A stretch of DNA of 64,000 nucleotides from Tetraselmis striata (taxonomy: Eukaryota > Chlorophyta > Chlorodendrophyceae > Chlorodendrales > Chlorodendraceae): contig VCJN01000622.1 in assembly GCA_006384855.1 (NCBI GenBank), positions 62,001 to 126,000 of the forward strand. Direction: 5' to 3'. Both the position numbers and the translations under genes were made by a program. Below, piece by piece: positions 19,803 through 31,194 of the stretch (position 1 is the first letter of the stretch; each line of letters begins with the position of its first letter). The notes under the pieces were generated by a model that was not told where the DNA came from, made no database searches, and saw only the letters and a program-made list of their open reading frames with translations.

Positions 19803-20910
19803 CATATTCATCAATTTGTTCGCCGAAGCTTTCGTACCGTAGTGGGTAGCGTACTGTCTCCGTCTCCAGATAACACGTACTTCGTGCCTCCAATAATTTC
19901 TTCCAGGTTTTCCATAGTGCGCGGTTCAAAGGGGTCTTCGTAGGTACAATATTACGACGAACGCGATACAGGTATACAGGACACCGGTTGTCTCCCGTCC
20001 GCTGAGTGCCGAGGTACCGTAGATTGCTCTCCTGTACCCGGTACCCAGTTTGCTCGAGTAATCGTCGTACTGCTGATGTCTCCGGTGTCGCGTCCGTGTC
20101 GCCGCGCTTGCCTTCTGGAAACCAAATCAGTCCGCTGTCTTCTACATGCAGAAGCACTCGTCTTCCATCGGTTACTAGAACCTTCGAGTGCGTCCACTCA
20201 GGCTTCGGTGGGGTTCTCAGGTGCTGCGGTAGAAACCGTACGCCGGCGCCATCGCCAGCGTAGATCTGTGTCGCCCATCGAGTGGGGCCAACATCTTGTC
20301 TCGCACCTTCTATGCCATCGTTCGTTGGACACGTAAACACACAAGTCTCCGCTGGCAACTCATCCACCAGACGAAAATTTCTAAGTAGTCGAAACCACGG
20401 CTTACGCGACCATTTTGGGACCACAATAATTGCTCGTAGATGCGGATGCAATAACTTCTGTCGAAGGTAGTCGCCCAAAAATTCTTCCATTCGGTCATAC
20501 GGGGCATTTAGCCAGATACGCCGATATTCTCCGAGATCATGTTCCTGAAATGGGCGCGTCGGACAGCAAAAACTACTAGAAACTTGAGAATTCAGGCCGT
20601 CATTATCGCAAGCTCCGTCCAGGTCGCAGGGTCCGTATTTCTTCGTGTACTCGTGAAATAATTCGCGATGTACCATCCAGTCGCTGAAACTCTTGTGGAG
20701 GAAATCATGCCTCAGTGTCGTTCGAGGATACGAGGGCTGTACTTCTGTAGTCTCGCGAGCCGTTTTAGGGGACAGTCCTTCACCCTGTCGCGCGCCGCGC
20801 GCGGCCGACTCACGTCTTAGTTTCCCGGCCGGGTCTTTCTGGGTCGATACTCGGAAATCTTCTTCTTCTTGCTCGGGCACGCGGACGCAACATGACCTTT
20901 CGCCTTGCAT
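19803..20910 (-). CDS. Ty3-1 pol N-terminus: Dam-like and Nudix-like domains
   Basis: This frame overlaps the end of gag by about 95 nt in the -1 frame and, without the copia insertion, would run into the protease. Residues about 90-190 resemble phage-type Dam N6-adenine methyltransferase: PCDLDGACDNDGLNSQ, then IWLNAPYDRMEEF (NPPY-like motif), then AIIVVPKWSRKPWFRLL. Residues about 241-320 resemble a Nudix hydrolase: VLVTDGRRVLLH, LIWFPEGKRG, then a Nudix box ATPETSAVRRLLEQTGY, then CPVYLYRVRR. In the box the usual RE is RR and EE is EQ, and in the Dam motif the first Pro is Ala, so catalysis is doubtful for both. Such an accessory module may act in assembly or nucleotide handling; this is inference. 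Confidence 0.78.
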
Positions 20911-21981
20911 ATAAAGCAGCGTCCCTCCTTCTTAAATCTCTCAAACTCCTCCTCGGTCAATCGCCGCGTCATCAACATGTCATCTTCTTGTTCTGTAGCG
21001 CCACCCTCAGCACTGCTGTAGTACTGCTCGTCGTCGTCGCCATCGTCGTCCATGATGTTCAGGCGCTCGCGACGGATCTCGCGGTGTACATCTGTCTCCC
21101 GCTCCGCAGCTTCAACAACCAGGGCTGTCTGTACAGCTTCTGCCAGGGTCTTCGGGTTTTTCAGGGCAACTTCCTTTCGAATATGGGGTTTCAGTCCGCG
21201 CTGGAAGTCATGTACATTATCTTCCTCGTGACGATGGGGTAACTCCAGTAGTTGCTGGCGGAAATAATTCGCGTACTTCTGTACTGTAGTCCGCTGTGTC
21301 GCGCGATCCAGATTGATACGAGCTTGCTTCGCCGGTGTAGGTCCACAAAATTCGGTGATTAGTGCCACCTCCATGTGCGTAATACCGGTAAAACCGCCGC
21401 CAATTTCGTCGTGCGTACTCGCCACTTGCGCGTACCACCACTTGGATACAGGTCCGTGAAATAAAATAGCCAGATGCCCAGTACACGCTACGAGGTTCCT
21501 CCGGGTTTACGTTGTGATATTTCAGGTAGCCCCGTGCATGACGAAACCAGTTCCGTAGCTCGTCGATATTCGTAGTCGATAGCTTCTCGATCTTCGCTGG
21601 TTTCACATCGCTCGGCATGAGTCCAGGCATGTCGCTAGTCCGGGCAGGACGAAGCTGTTCTCGCATCTGCTGCTCTACAACTCGGCTCCGGTTCACTCGG
21701 TCGTCGAAATGACTAAAGCCTTTTCGCACGTACTCGTCCAAGCGGCGAATCTCCGCCGTTGCCGCCGTTGTAGCTTGCGCTACTTCTTGCATCTTCGCTT
21801 GCTCCGTCGACATAGTCTCGACTCGGTCGGCTAGTCGTTGAAGCATGCTCATCATGTTTGCGAGGGTCGGTTGCGTGCCCTCTTGACCTCCTTCGAGCGG
21901 TATCGGCTGTGCTTCGCCGGCAGTGGCCGCTACCGGAAAGCTTCCGCTGTCCTTAGGTGGCGTCTCTCCTGGTGTAGCCAT
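20817..21981 (-). CDS. Ty3-1 gag
   Basis: ATG at 21,981 lies only about 40 nt inside the LTR. The N-terminal frame (to about 21,480) has a coiled-coil-like helix (LADRVETMSTEQAKMQ). A one-nucleotide frameshift near 21,480 moves the capsid reading into the next frame (GHLAILFHGPVSKWWYAQ, FRQQLLELPHRHEEDNV, FQRGLKPHIRKEV). The capsid is followed by an acidic linker and a perfect CX2CX4HX4C knuckle, CFICKAKGHVASAC, then a basic tail ending at 20,817. The capsid pattern SKWWYAQ is the usual Ty3 gag signature. Confidence 0.85.
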
Positions 21982-22006
21982 CTTTACGTCGCTTACCGCT
22001 GTCTAA

Positions 22007-22018
22007 GCTCCGAAACCA
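22007..22018 (-). promoter_or_regulatory. Ty3-1 tRNA primer binding site
   Basis: On the minus strand TGGTTTCGGAGC lies 2 nt after the 5' LTR and complements a tRNA 3' end of the form GCTCCGAAACCA. Ty3-2 has almost the same site (TGGTTCCGGAGC), suggesting the same or a sister tRNA primer. Confidence 0.85.
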
Positions 22019-22020
22019 AG

Positions 22021-22436
22021 TGTTAGGCTCTAGCTTAAGCCTGTTCTTTAGGCCCTTTAGGATGCATCGGAAGGATTTAGAAAGTATGGCCAATCTCTTC
22101 TGGTTACAGGGGTTCCTGGGTTATAGTTCTGTCTCTGAATTCTACCTAGTAGACTTGCCCGAGGCGGTATTTATACCCGCCGAGGTCATAGTCATACCTG
22201 TGCTGTGTTAGCCGGGTGTCATGGGATACCCGTGCTGTGTTAGCCACGTAAGGCTTGTGTCAGAGAACTCTAGAGAATTCCAGAACAGTCTTCGGCCTTA
22301 TACTACTAGTATTTATATACCCGCAATACTAATATATACAGCGACTCCGCGGATGCGTAGTCGTACTACTTTTTGCGGGGAGTTATACCTGCTAGCATAG
22401 CAGAACATTATGGCTAAAGGAAAATGGAGTATAACA
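22021..22436 (-). repeat. Ty3-1 5' LTR
   Basis: 416 bp, paired with 12,210-12,624. The promoter is expected here for leftward transcription. Confidence 0.93.
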
Positions 22437-22441
22437 GGGGC

Positions 22442-25171
22442 AGTACGGTACTGGTCGATACACAACAAAGGCTGCAAAAATGCATTACACGGTAGTCACG
22501 GTTGGTTTTGTGATTTAATAAAGGTGAGGTGCCAGGCTGGATCATCGGCCAATGAGCGTCGAGCTTCGGGATGTGGTTAAACGGACATAGGCGCGCCTAC
22601 TCCTAGCTGTCAAATTTAACGTCAAGGCACCGGACATTTTCGGATTTATGGCGGAGGGGTCGGCAACTGCATAAAGTATTAGGGAAATACTAGAAATTTA
22701 ATTACAATGGGTCTACTACAGCCCCCGGCCCGTGCCCGCCCCCCCTGGCCTGCGGCCGGCTGGCTCCGCTGCCGCCGGCCTCTTCCTGGCGCCGGCATGT
22801 GGTGTTGTGCCCGCTGTCGGCTCGGGTGCTGACTGCCCCTTGTTGCCCGCAGATACTTCTGCGGGCATGCTATTCATGGCAGCTGCTGCCATCTCCTGCG
22901 CCCCGCGGCTAACGAGCTTGTTTGACGGGGCTGGCATGATGCCGCCGCGCGCTCCCGTTGCGCTTGCTTCCTCTGGCGTCTAGCTTGCATCCTCGAAGTA
23001 GCGTCCTGAAGCGCCGGGGATCTAGCCGCACGGGGAACATGAGCTCGTCGAGCGAGCGGGGGAGGGGGGCTGTAGCCGGTAGACATGTCTTGCACCGGAG
23101 CGCCGTTCTGGTCGATTCCGGACTGCGGTAGTGATGAAAGAAAAAACACTAAGTCGCCGACACTCGGGCAGCGACAACATCAGCAGCTACACGATGAGCA
23201 GGTAAACCGGCCGGCAAGCGCACCTTTGCACTGGGGATGCAAAGAACCCTTGCTGCATGTGCCGGCTTCATCGATTTAAGCAAAGCAACTTGCTCCTCCT
23301 CCACGGTCAATTAGGGTGGGCAGACGGGCCGTGCAGCTTGACCAGTCAAAAACGCTCGACGTGTCATCGGCGCTGACTGTCGTGAGGTAGTAGCGCAGGG
23401 GCGGGCCGCGCGGGACAGGCGGGGGCTCGCGTGCTCCTCTCGGCAGCATGATATCTTCTTACGACGCGTCATCCGTCCCGGCAGCGGCATGGAAGGTGCT
23501 GACGGAGGCCATGGTGGCACGGGGGGCGAGCAGGGCCATCTGCTCTTCATGCGAAGCGGTCAGCATAAATAGGCGAAGCAGCGAGCGAGGAATAGCCGAA
23601 GAGTGAAAGTGCTGGTGGCTAATCACGTACTTTATATCATTGCATCAGTCTCGAGTAGTCATGGTACCTCGGTACCCGGGGCGTCACAATAACATTACCA
23701 ATGACACTACAATGCATCTGTTGTTGTATGTAATGCACAACGCGTTTCACATTAATCTTATTGCTGAACATATTACATGCATATCAACATACATACCACA
23801 AATGATATGAAATTCACAAAAATACAGATGTGTATAACGGCAAAGACAAATGCAAACTTTTGTGTCAACATCGGTTGACAATACCTTCTCGCGACGATAC
23901 TGCAGTACACCGTGGCATCCATGCGTAACATTGACCCATGTTGTCAGTATCAGAAAAATATGTTGTGAGTGTGTCAGGAAAACTAGTGAACCAGGCATGT
24001 GCAAGCATAATGCAGAATGGCCATGTTTCGTAAGATATTATTGCCTAACATTACATTTGGAAACCCCAGACCCAACCGACGCATATATGTGTCATGCACC
24101 TGCCATACTAGTACGCAACTGCTCCCGCAACATATGGATATGCTCAATTCACACACGCCACGGTTGCTGCGTATATGCTACTACTGCATGGCATCAACAC
24201 CGCCATCATCCTCATCGAGGGCGGCGATGTCGTAGGCATGGGAGTGCTTCAAGTAGGAGCACCACCCGTGCCGGGCTGCACTACTATAAGCATCAGCGCA
24301 AAGTGCAGGAAAGCAACAACAACACGTAAGATGCTTCAGCAATAATATATAACACAGGTGGCCCATCACCTGATCATCTGCCTCGGCGGCACCGCGTCAC
24401 CAGCGACCCGTTGCCGCCGCCCCCTGCCGGAAATTGTGATAGCCTCTGTCCATGTATATGTGACAAGTCTGCCATGCACAATCCTGGGCGGGAAGACAAA
24501 GTCCTGCTGGAAGACCGTGTTGATCGGGCCCTCCCACAGTCCAGTGCTCATAGGCGTTGATAGCACGCATCTTCAACTTCAAACACAACGGGAGGCGAAG
24601 TCATCGCGCTGTTTTTGAGGTGGCGCTCAGCGACAACGAATAAGTTACCTTGACCTACAAGCTACGGGCAGCTACGGAGGTATTCTTCGCAGCCTTCATG
24701 GGCATCGCGGCAGCAAAGGACATCACTCCGCGCATGAAGTTGCATGACGGCAATTTCCCGATGGATAGAACTGCATGGCAACCTTGACGCACTGAGTGCT
24801 CAGTGCATGGAGCACTGCAAACATGGAGATCAAGGAGGGCTTCCGCAACGGCAGCAACCAACAGCCCCAGCACCTGCTCAAGTCCGGCAAGGTGATGCTC
24901 TCCAAGACTGGCCAAGTCACGACGCGCAGCACTCTGATTGCGCACCACCGTGACACGCATGGACCAGCCCATCCTGCACAGCCCCACCTGCCCAAGGCTA
25001 AGGCGTGTGCCGTGAAGGCAGAGATGGCAGAGAAAGCGGCGACGAAGCGAAGGAAGATGTGAATGCATTAATTACATATAGTGAGTATGTCCCTTCCCCT
25101 TCTCGCCCTTACTGGATTTGCCATAGACAACCATGTCACATGAGCGGCAGGTGCTCGGCTCACCGCTGCCC
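22442..25171. other. Long stretch without a supported gene
   Basis: Mixed GC-rich (22,700-23,560) and AT-rich (23,600-24,350) sequence with only short overlapping frames. A minus-strand frame near 24,400-24,590 (containing HIYMDRGYHNF) and a plus-strand frame at 24,796-25,062 with a basic tail (EKAATKRRKM) could be relics of a DNA transposase, but no motif is decisive. Confidence 0.4.
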
Positions 25172-26053
25172 TCAGCCCCCCTCACCAATGTTGAACGCCT
25201 CGCCTCCCGCCCCCATCGTTGCTTTGCGCCCCGCCCTCCTCTGCATGAAGTACTTCTTTTCATATGGCCCACACTTTACCGCATCCCAGCTGTCAATGCT
25301 GTCGCAGCTTTCAGAGCTGCGCCGATGTGCGGGGCGCTGAATAGTCGCCTTCGCTGGTGTTGTCTGAGATACCCGCTCACTCTCGCTCCATGCGCTCCTG
25401 CCACTCCGTAGCGCGCAGCTTCCGAGCGCGCTCACCCAACTCACGCGCACGCTCTGAGCGCACAGTTCGGAGCGCCTACTGTTCCAGCTTGCCTGCCTCG
25501 CTCTTGCCCGGCAGCGCCTCCCACCGGAATACATAGCCACCCGTCTCTATGGGAAGCGGTGGCGGGATTGGTGCGCTGAATCCCAGCCCATCACATCGCG
25601 CAGAGCATCGCGATTGTCCATCTGGTGCATAAAATGCGCCTCGCACAGCGCTTGCAGCTCGCGCATTGCGTATACTTTGGGATCATCGAAGGCAGTGAGG
25701 AAGGGCCATGCCTTTGGATCACTTGGGCCCACTGAGTAGCCAGTTGGCAGCTCCATGTGGTGGCCGTGGCCGTTCATGCGGTCGTACATCGCCTCGGTCA
25801 CCGCCGAGACCAACGCCTCCTTGCGTACCACTGGTAGGCCGTCTACTGTGGTGGACTTGCCACACTTCCGGCAGAATTCGGAGGCGGCGGGCTGGTGGCC
25901 GAAACGGCCAGAACGCACCGAGCGCAGTTCTCGCGTCGCGCCATATCGTTGGGGCGCTGCGTCGGCGCGAAGGGTTTTCAGCCTCCCACCCGCTGTAGCA
26001 TCAACGGACGATGCGAGAGAACAACGGAGGAACTCAAAAATCCGCCACGGCAA
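25172..26053 (-). CDS. Uncharacterised two-frame ORF pair, possible TE protein
   Basis: The frame 26,053-25,547 (168 aa) has a CRKCGKS motif, then a helical acidic region (AVTEAMYDRMNGHGHHMELP, YAMRELQALCEAHFMHQM). Directly downstream, reading frames to about 25,172 contain a heptad-like ERARELGERARKL and a Lys/Arg-rich segment. I do not recognise the family. The consistent strand and amino-acid composition make coding plausible but unproven. Confidence 0.28.
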
Positions 26054-26402
26054 CGACCTCAGCTTCCCCTCCCTCTAGCGATATCGGGTGCGTGTCGGGT
26101 GGGATCGGTGCCGAGATGTCTCCGATTATGTTTGGCGTGGGTGGGCTGCAGTGAGTGAGTGGGGCAAAACAGGCGGCGTCCGTACCTGATGCGGCCGTGT
26201 GCACAGCCGTTGTTGACCACTGTGGGCACCACTTGCCCGACTACCGCAAGTAATGTGTACCCATGGGATAAGATTTGCGCTCCGAGGGGCGTGATGCGCA
26301 GTGCCCGCGCGCACTGGGGGCAAGCGCGCTATGTGCAGCTCGGGGTGGGTGAGGAAGTTTGCTGTGTGTTGGACGCGGTGCGCGCGGTCCGCATAAATGA
26401 TT

Positions 26403-26432
26403 CTATTATAGTACAGCAGTACTAGCGCAGTG
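26403..26432 (+). repeat. Truncated copia LTR start
   Basis: About 28 bp (ATTATAGTACAGCAGTACTA, then GCGCAG) match the first bases of the 194-bp copia LTRs with two differences. It is followed immediately by a GTGCGACA/GTGTGCAG low-complexity run (26,433-26,535), so the rest of the LTR is missing. Confidence 0.6.
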
Positions 26433-26535
26433 TGCAGTGTGCGACAATGTGCGCCGCAGTGCGCAGTGTGCAGTGTGCGACAGTGTGCGCCGAAGTGCGC
26501 AGTGTGCAGCAGTGTGCAGTGTGCGACAGCAGTGC
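26433..26535. repeat. CAGTGTGCGACA-type low-complexity repeat
   Basis: Irregular units of CAGTGTGC and GACAGTGTGCGCC; no coding potential. Confidence 0.8.
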
Positions 26536-26735
26536 ATAACTAGTTCATGCACGATATCCCGGTACTGGTACGCCGTCATATCACGTACCATTTGCGTACG
26601 GGTACTGCCATGGCAGTCATGGCGGCGCGGGTACTCGCGACCACCGCCGAGATAAGCTGACTGTAAGCGGATATATGGTGATACGGAATACAGGGTTAGG
26701 CGCGGGTGATACGGAATACAGTACAAGTACCGTGT

Positions 26736-26770
26736 TAAGCGCGGTTAGGCGAACCCCGTTTCGACTAGTG
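26736..26770. repeat. Inverted copy of the sequence upstream of the DIRS gag
   Basis: 34 bp matching the reverse complement of 11,893-11,926 with about four differences (core CCCCGTTTCGAC). It may be a DIRS-family terminal repeat. Confidence 0.6.
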
Positions 26771-26868
26771 TTGAACAGCTCCGCAGACGAAGCCGGAGAG
26801 GAAGCATGAAGATCGGTGCCGTCCTCTACCAGGTCACGCAGAGGCTCCTCCGCCGGTGCCAAAAGGTC

Positions 26869-27279
26869 CTAGATCTTGAAGATATCGTCTAGGTCGCGTT
26901 GAAGAATACGCGCATCAGCGGTATGGCGGCGGTGAACCTTACCATCTTTGTCGAGCCAACCATCCTCGGATGCGTTGATGTTGCGAGACGGCGCTTCCGC
27001 AGCCGGGGGTTGAGCTGGCCTCTTACCCTTGCGATCGTAGTCGGCGTCCCCTTTCGCCACGCGTTTCGAAGCTGAAGCTGAAGTGGACGGACCGCTCGAC
27101 GACGCGACCGCCTGCCTAAGCTCTGAAATCTCACGTTCGATACGGAGTAGAGTTGCAGAGGTATCAGCTACTGCCTCTCTAGCGGCGACGAGAGGGGGGG
27201 ACTCAGGTACATCGTTAGCAGGTGGAGTATCTTCCCAGACCCGGATTGGGTCGACGCATTGCTCGGTCGGGATATGCAA
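26869..27279 (-). CDS. Gag-like ORF with coiled coil, unassigned
   Basis: A 136-aa frame with a heptad-like helix (TLLRIEREISELRQAVASS), then a Ser-rich and Lys-rich segment and SEDGWLDKDGKVHRRH near the end. Upstream minus-strand frames up to 27,714 add further helical Gln/Glu/Ala stretches, with breaks. The composition resembles a retroelement gag, and the nearby 26,736 repeat links it to the DIRS family, but no knuckle is visible. Confidence 0.35.
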   Translation of the reverse strand: MHIPTEQCVDPIRVWEDTPPANDVPESPPLVAAREAVADTSATLLRIEREISELRQAVASSSGPSTSASASKRVAKGDADYDRKGKRPAQPPAAEAPSRNINASEDGWLDKDGKVHRRHTADARILQRDLDDIFKI

Positions 27280-27848
27280 TCGAGTCGGACCGTTATCTCC
27301 TTTGGGGGGACATCGGGGATCATCTTATTGCGGCACGGGCACGTGTATGCCTTGTCCACGATGCCCTTTACAACATTGTGAGACGCGCATGCCGGCTAGC
27401 TCCTTGTCCTTGTCATTTACCGGCCGGGCGGGCTGCTCGGCGCGCTGCACCGCCTCGCCCTCACATAGCTGCATCACCTCAGCATGCAGCTCAGCCAGCT
27501 ATTCCTCCACGCTCCGGCGTGCGAGTTGTTGCTCCTGTGCTGTTGATTGGGCGGCCGCCAGGTGCGACTCCAACAAGGCGACCGCGCCATCGCGCCCGGC
27601 GTGCGGGCGGGAATCGTAGCGCCGTGGCCCACGCATAGTGCTGACGAAGGGCCCAGCGCGTGCCGCGTTCGAGGCCTCGTCCTTGCCTTGGCGGGTCGAG
27701 GCCGTCGACAACAATAGCTGCTGCCTTTGTTACTCGCGTTTTGCGGGCGACGGGCGGGCGGGCTGTTGCCTCATGCCGCGTCCGCGGGCGATTCGGTTCC
27801 CCAGCCAGACAGCACCATGGCGGTCAAACCTTGTAACTACGAGTGCCG

Positions 27849-27875
27849 CCCCCCCCCCCCCCCCCCCCCCCCCCC
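27849..27875. repeat. 27-bp C homopolymer
   Basis: Uninterrupted C run on the plus strand. From 27,720 to about 29,100 I see no supported gene. Confidence 0.9.
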
Positions 27876-28097
27876 GCCGCCCCACGGGCCTCTTGCTAGT
27901 CTCTTGGACTGACCGACGACCGACCTCGGTGGGCCATGTGGCAGGGATGGCATGCACCACCGCCGGCGGCTTTGCATGTTGCCTTTGTATTGTCCGTGAT
28001 GTATTCGGAATCCGAACTATGGTACGGGTTACCGCGGGAAGTGGTGTGTCTGTTTGACCCGTACGCACGTACCGTGTGCCGATAGGAATTATACGGT

Positions 28098-28196
28098 GTG
28101 CAGATAGCTATGTCCACATTTCCCGTGCTCGGATCGTTGTGCAGCTACTATCCGAGCAGCTATCCGAGCATTCGCGCATGTGCACATAGCTATCTG
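28098..28196. repeat. Short inverted repeat with GTGCA/TGCAC core
   Basis: TGTGCAGATAGCTATG near 28,098 pairs with CATAGCTATCTGCACA near 28,180 around a loop of about 50 nt. A related 45-bp sequence (ATGTGCAGATAGCAAATGCA onward) is repeated directly at 28,206 and 28,818, so these may be ends of a small non-autonomous element. Confidence 0.6.
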
Positions 28197-29189
28197 CACA
28201 CATGAAATGTGCAGATAGCAAATGCAATACGGACCGTCGACGATAAAAAACGACTACCCGTACAAGATCGGACGACATCGGGAGGTTTGTAACGGTAAAC
28301 GTACCAGTGTGCACATGCATGGCTATGTGCACATAGAGATTCTAGCACAGTATATCAGGATGGAGGATAGTCGCTAGCTACCGTGTATCTGCACACATGA
28401 ACAACTTTTTTTACATCATGGCCTTAACAAGAGCGCACTACAAACAAGACTAAACGCAACTATGAAAGGTTGCCAGCAAAAGAGAGACATAAGCCTGAAA
28501 CCAAGGTCGAGCAGGAGGCCAGGGAGCCAAGAACCAAGGGGGAGCCAAGGGAACCACGAAGTCGCCACGTTTCCAGGAACCAAAGGGGACCACCGCCCCG
28601 GGGTAGGCCATCAACCGCGGCGAGGACGCTTCCAGCCAAGCAATGACCCGGGTCATAGCAACACCGGCCGACGAGCGACGCGGCGCATGCGCAAGAGCAC
28701 CATCACGTGCCGCGCGCGCGGCCGCAACCCCGCCAAGAATAACGTTGTCTGCATACGTGCCATGTTGATGAGCAAGGAGAAACGGCGGCACCACTACGCA
28801 GACAAGAGCTAACCGATGACATGTGCAGATAGCAAATGCAATACGGGCCGTCAATGATTAAAAATGTGAGGAAAGGTGCGCGTGTTGGAGAAGGTGAGGG
28901 CTATTCCTCTGAGTGATGATGGAGTATGATCTCTTACAAGCCGACAGGCGCCGCGCCTGATATATAAGGCGACGCGATGTGGCCGACAGGGCGCGGGCGC
29001 AGCCCGTCACCTGACGGGCGCGCGCTACGCGCCTAATGTGCTATGATGATTAGGGCTAGTGAGGGTATAGGATATATCCTCACATTCCACCCCGCTCTGA
29101 TGAGTCTAAGCCATCGGATTCACTGTGGAAACTTTTGCGGGTGGCCCGCCTTGGCAGCAATGTATGCTGGCAAGGTCAAGATACGTTTG

Positions 29190-30548
29190 AAACATTCAGA
29201 CAACATTCCATGCTGCGTCAGCAGTGAATACCGCATAATTTCATAGGGCATCCAGTCATCTCCGGTTTCCGGGAAATCATGGGATCTGACTTTAAGCAGT
29301 AAGTAATGTTTTGCCCTTCGTATATAGTCTGGGATCTATTGCCAACTTACAGTCTGCGACGTCCACAAAATTTTACAATCTGGCGTTGTGTCAGTTGTCC
29401 GCCACAGAAAACGGTATGATTGATCACAATGGCGCATTGCATCTGTGTAGAGTGTCTGTGTGAAAATCGGCAATTTCCATAGTGGAAGCGCAAAGATGTC
29501 GCGCCGGCAGCTGTAGTTGTATTTTGTAGGCCTGAGGACTCACCTATTCGATGGCCTCATATGGTCCTACATATCGTTGTTTGAGTTTCGGACATGTTTG
29601 TCCGCATATAATCATATCATATCATATCATATCATGTCATGTCATGTCATGTCATGTCATGTCATGTCATGTCATGTCATGTCATGTCATATCATATCAT
29701 ATCATATCATATCATATCATATCATATCATATCATATCATATCATATCATATCATATCATATCATATCATATCATATCATATCATATCATATCATGTTTA
29801 TTTTATCACCGATCTGAAAAGGTATCGGCTGCTTACTGTTCTCATCATAGGAATGTCTTTGACATTCTTTGGTTATGATAATATTTTCAGGCACCAGATT
29901 GTGTATATCCTGTATGTTCGACAGAATGTCTATGGTAGTCTCTCTCACTCCAGTTTTTGGATTTACAATATTTATTGGCAACCGAGGGTGGAAGCCATAT
30001 ATTGCCTGGAATGGAGGAAATTTGTTGTTGACAATTCTGTGTTATTGTAATTGCACTCAGTGAGGGATAGGTAGTTTACCCAGTCCTCCTGGTTATTGTA
30101 GCAAAAAGCTCGCAGAAACTGCGGCTCAATGATTTTGTTCAACATTTCAGTCTGACCATCAGTCTGCGGATGATAAGCGGCACTGAGATTTCACATTGTA
30201 CCAAGTTGTTTGAACAGCTCTTGGAAATATGATGATGTGTATTTTGTATCTCGATCTCTTATCATTCAGGTACCGAGACCGCGAAGTTCATATATTTTTG
30301 ATGTACAATTGTGCCAGCTCGGTGGCTGAAATAGTTTGGCAAGGCATAAAGTGTGCTTGTTTTGTGAATAAATCCACAATGGTAGCAATACAGTCATAAC
30401 CATCCAGTGGAGGCAAATTTGTAATACAGTCAAAACTGAAATATTCTTGAGGTACATTTGGTGTTGGCAGTGGCTGTAAAGCCGCTGCTGGAGCCTGTGT
30501 ATATTGTTTTGGTGCATGTGTGGCCAACACAGTTTTCTTTTGATACAT
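29190..30548 (-). pseudogene. Ty3-3 integrase and C-terminal domain
   Basis: FDCITNLPPLDGYDCIATIV carries the first catalytic Asp. MIRDRDTKYTS supplies the second (in the next frame, about 30,260) and AYHPQTDGQTE the third (about 30,160). The GPY-type end is split by the pentamer array: FQIGDKI before it, LKQRYVGPYEAIE after it. A chromodomain-like segment (KHYLLLKVRSHDFPETGDDW) is readable near 29,270. At least five stops or shifts interrupt it. Confidence 0.7.
29607..29794. repeat. (ATATC)n/(ATGTC)n pentanucleotide array
   Basis: About 37 five-base units: a short ATATC block, about 11 ATGTC units, then about 21 ATATC units. The homogeneous middle block suggests expansion of a single mutated unit. 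It sits inside the Ty3-3 integrase reading frame. Confidence 0.95.
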
Positions 30549-31194
30549 TTCTCAATTCTGAGAATATCGTTATGGCCATCCGGATTGATATTGTAGTGTT
30601 CAGTATGGTTATCATGGTGTTCTTTGATGACATGGTTCGGATCAGTATGGTAATCATGATGTTTTCTTTTTGATACTCTTTTGAGCTCATCATCTGCAGG
30701 AATATATATATTACATCAAGTATCATATACAGTTCATTAGGTAATCACAGTGTTCAGTTCAGTATGGTAATCACATCGTACTCCAGGGGGTAGTTTCTCC
30801 CTGTTTGACTTTATATTCTGCATATATTTTAGTTTAACATTGTTGATAAATTGCTTACCCAACTGTATTGCAACAGTGGTAAGGTTGAGCCATTCAGTGA
30901 TGTGCTCCAGATCCTTCTCAAAGGTCTGCATATAGTACGCATCTGAATATGCTTTCAGATATGTTTGGTAATCTGCTGAGTGCATCTGCCATATTTTGAG
31001 ATCCCTTTTTGATATACAATATTCATAATAGTCAGATATGGTGTAATTATTTGGGATCAGCCAGCATGTTTTCTGCTGAGCTTTTCCTGGGTCGGCAGAT
31101 GGCGGAGGGTGATCTGGTCAGTGTCAACGGTAAAATGTTTATACGCCTCCAAATATTGTCGCCAAAGCTAGAGAGCAAGTACTACTCTCAGAAA

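Larger units (their letters stand above)
12210..22436 (-). mobile_element. Ty3-1: young Ty3/gypsy chromovirus carrying two nested insertions
   Basis: Both LTRs start TGTTA and end TAACA. The 5-bp target duplication GGGGC is perfect (12,205-12,209 and 22,437-22,441). The element is transcribed leftwards: gag, Dam-like and Nudix-like domains, protease, RT, RNase H, integrase, chromodomain. It is split by a copia derivative (18,324-19,797) and an inverted-repeat element (16,073-18,103). By eye the LTRs differ at roughly 9 of 415 positions, so insertion is recent. Visible lesions are a frameshift in gag, a TGA in RNase H and the two insertions. Confidence 0.93.

Noticed and set aside
22716..23550. 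GC-rich ORFs of 60-90 aa on both strands
   Set aside because: Overlapping on both strands, proline/alanine-rich, no motif and no neighbour support.
29517..30050. 177-aa plus-strand ORF with ISYH repeats
   Set aside because: It is the translation of the pentamer array, antisense to an integrase relic.
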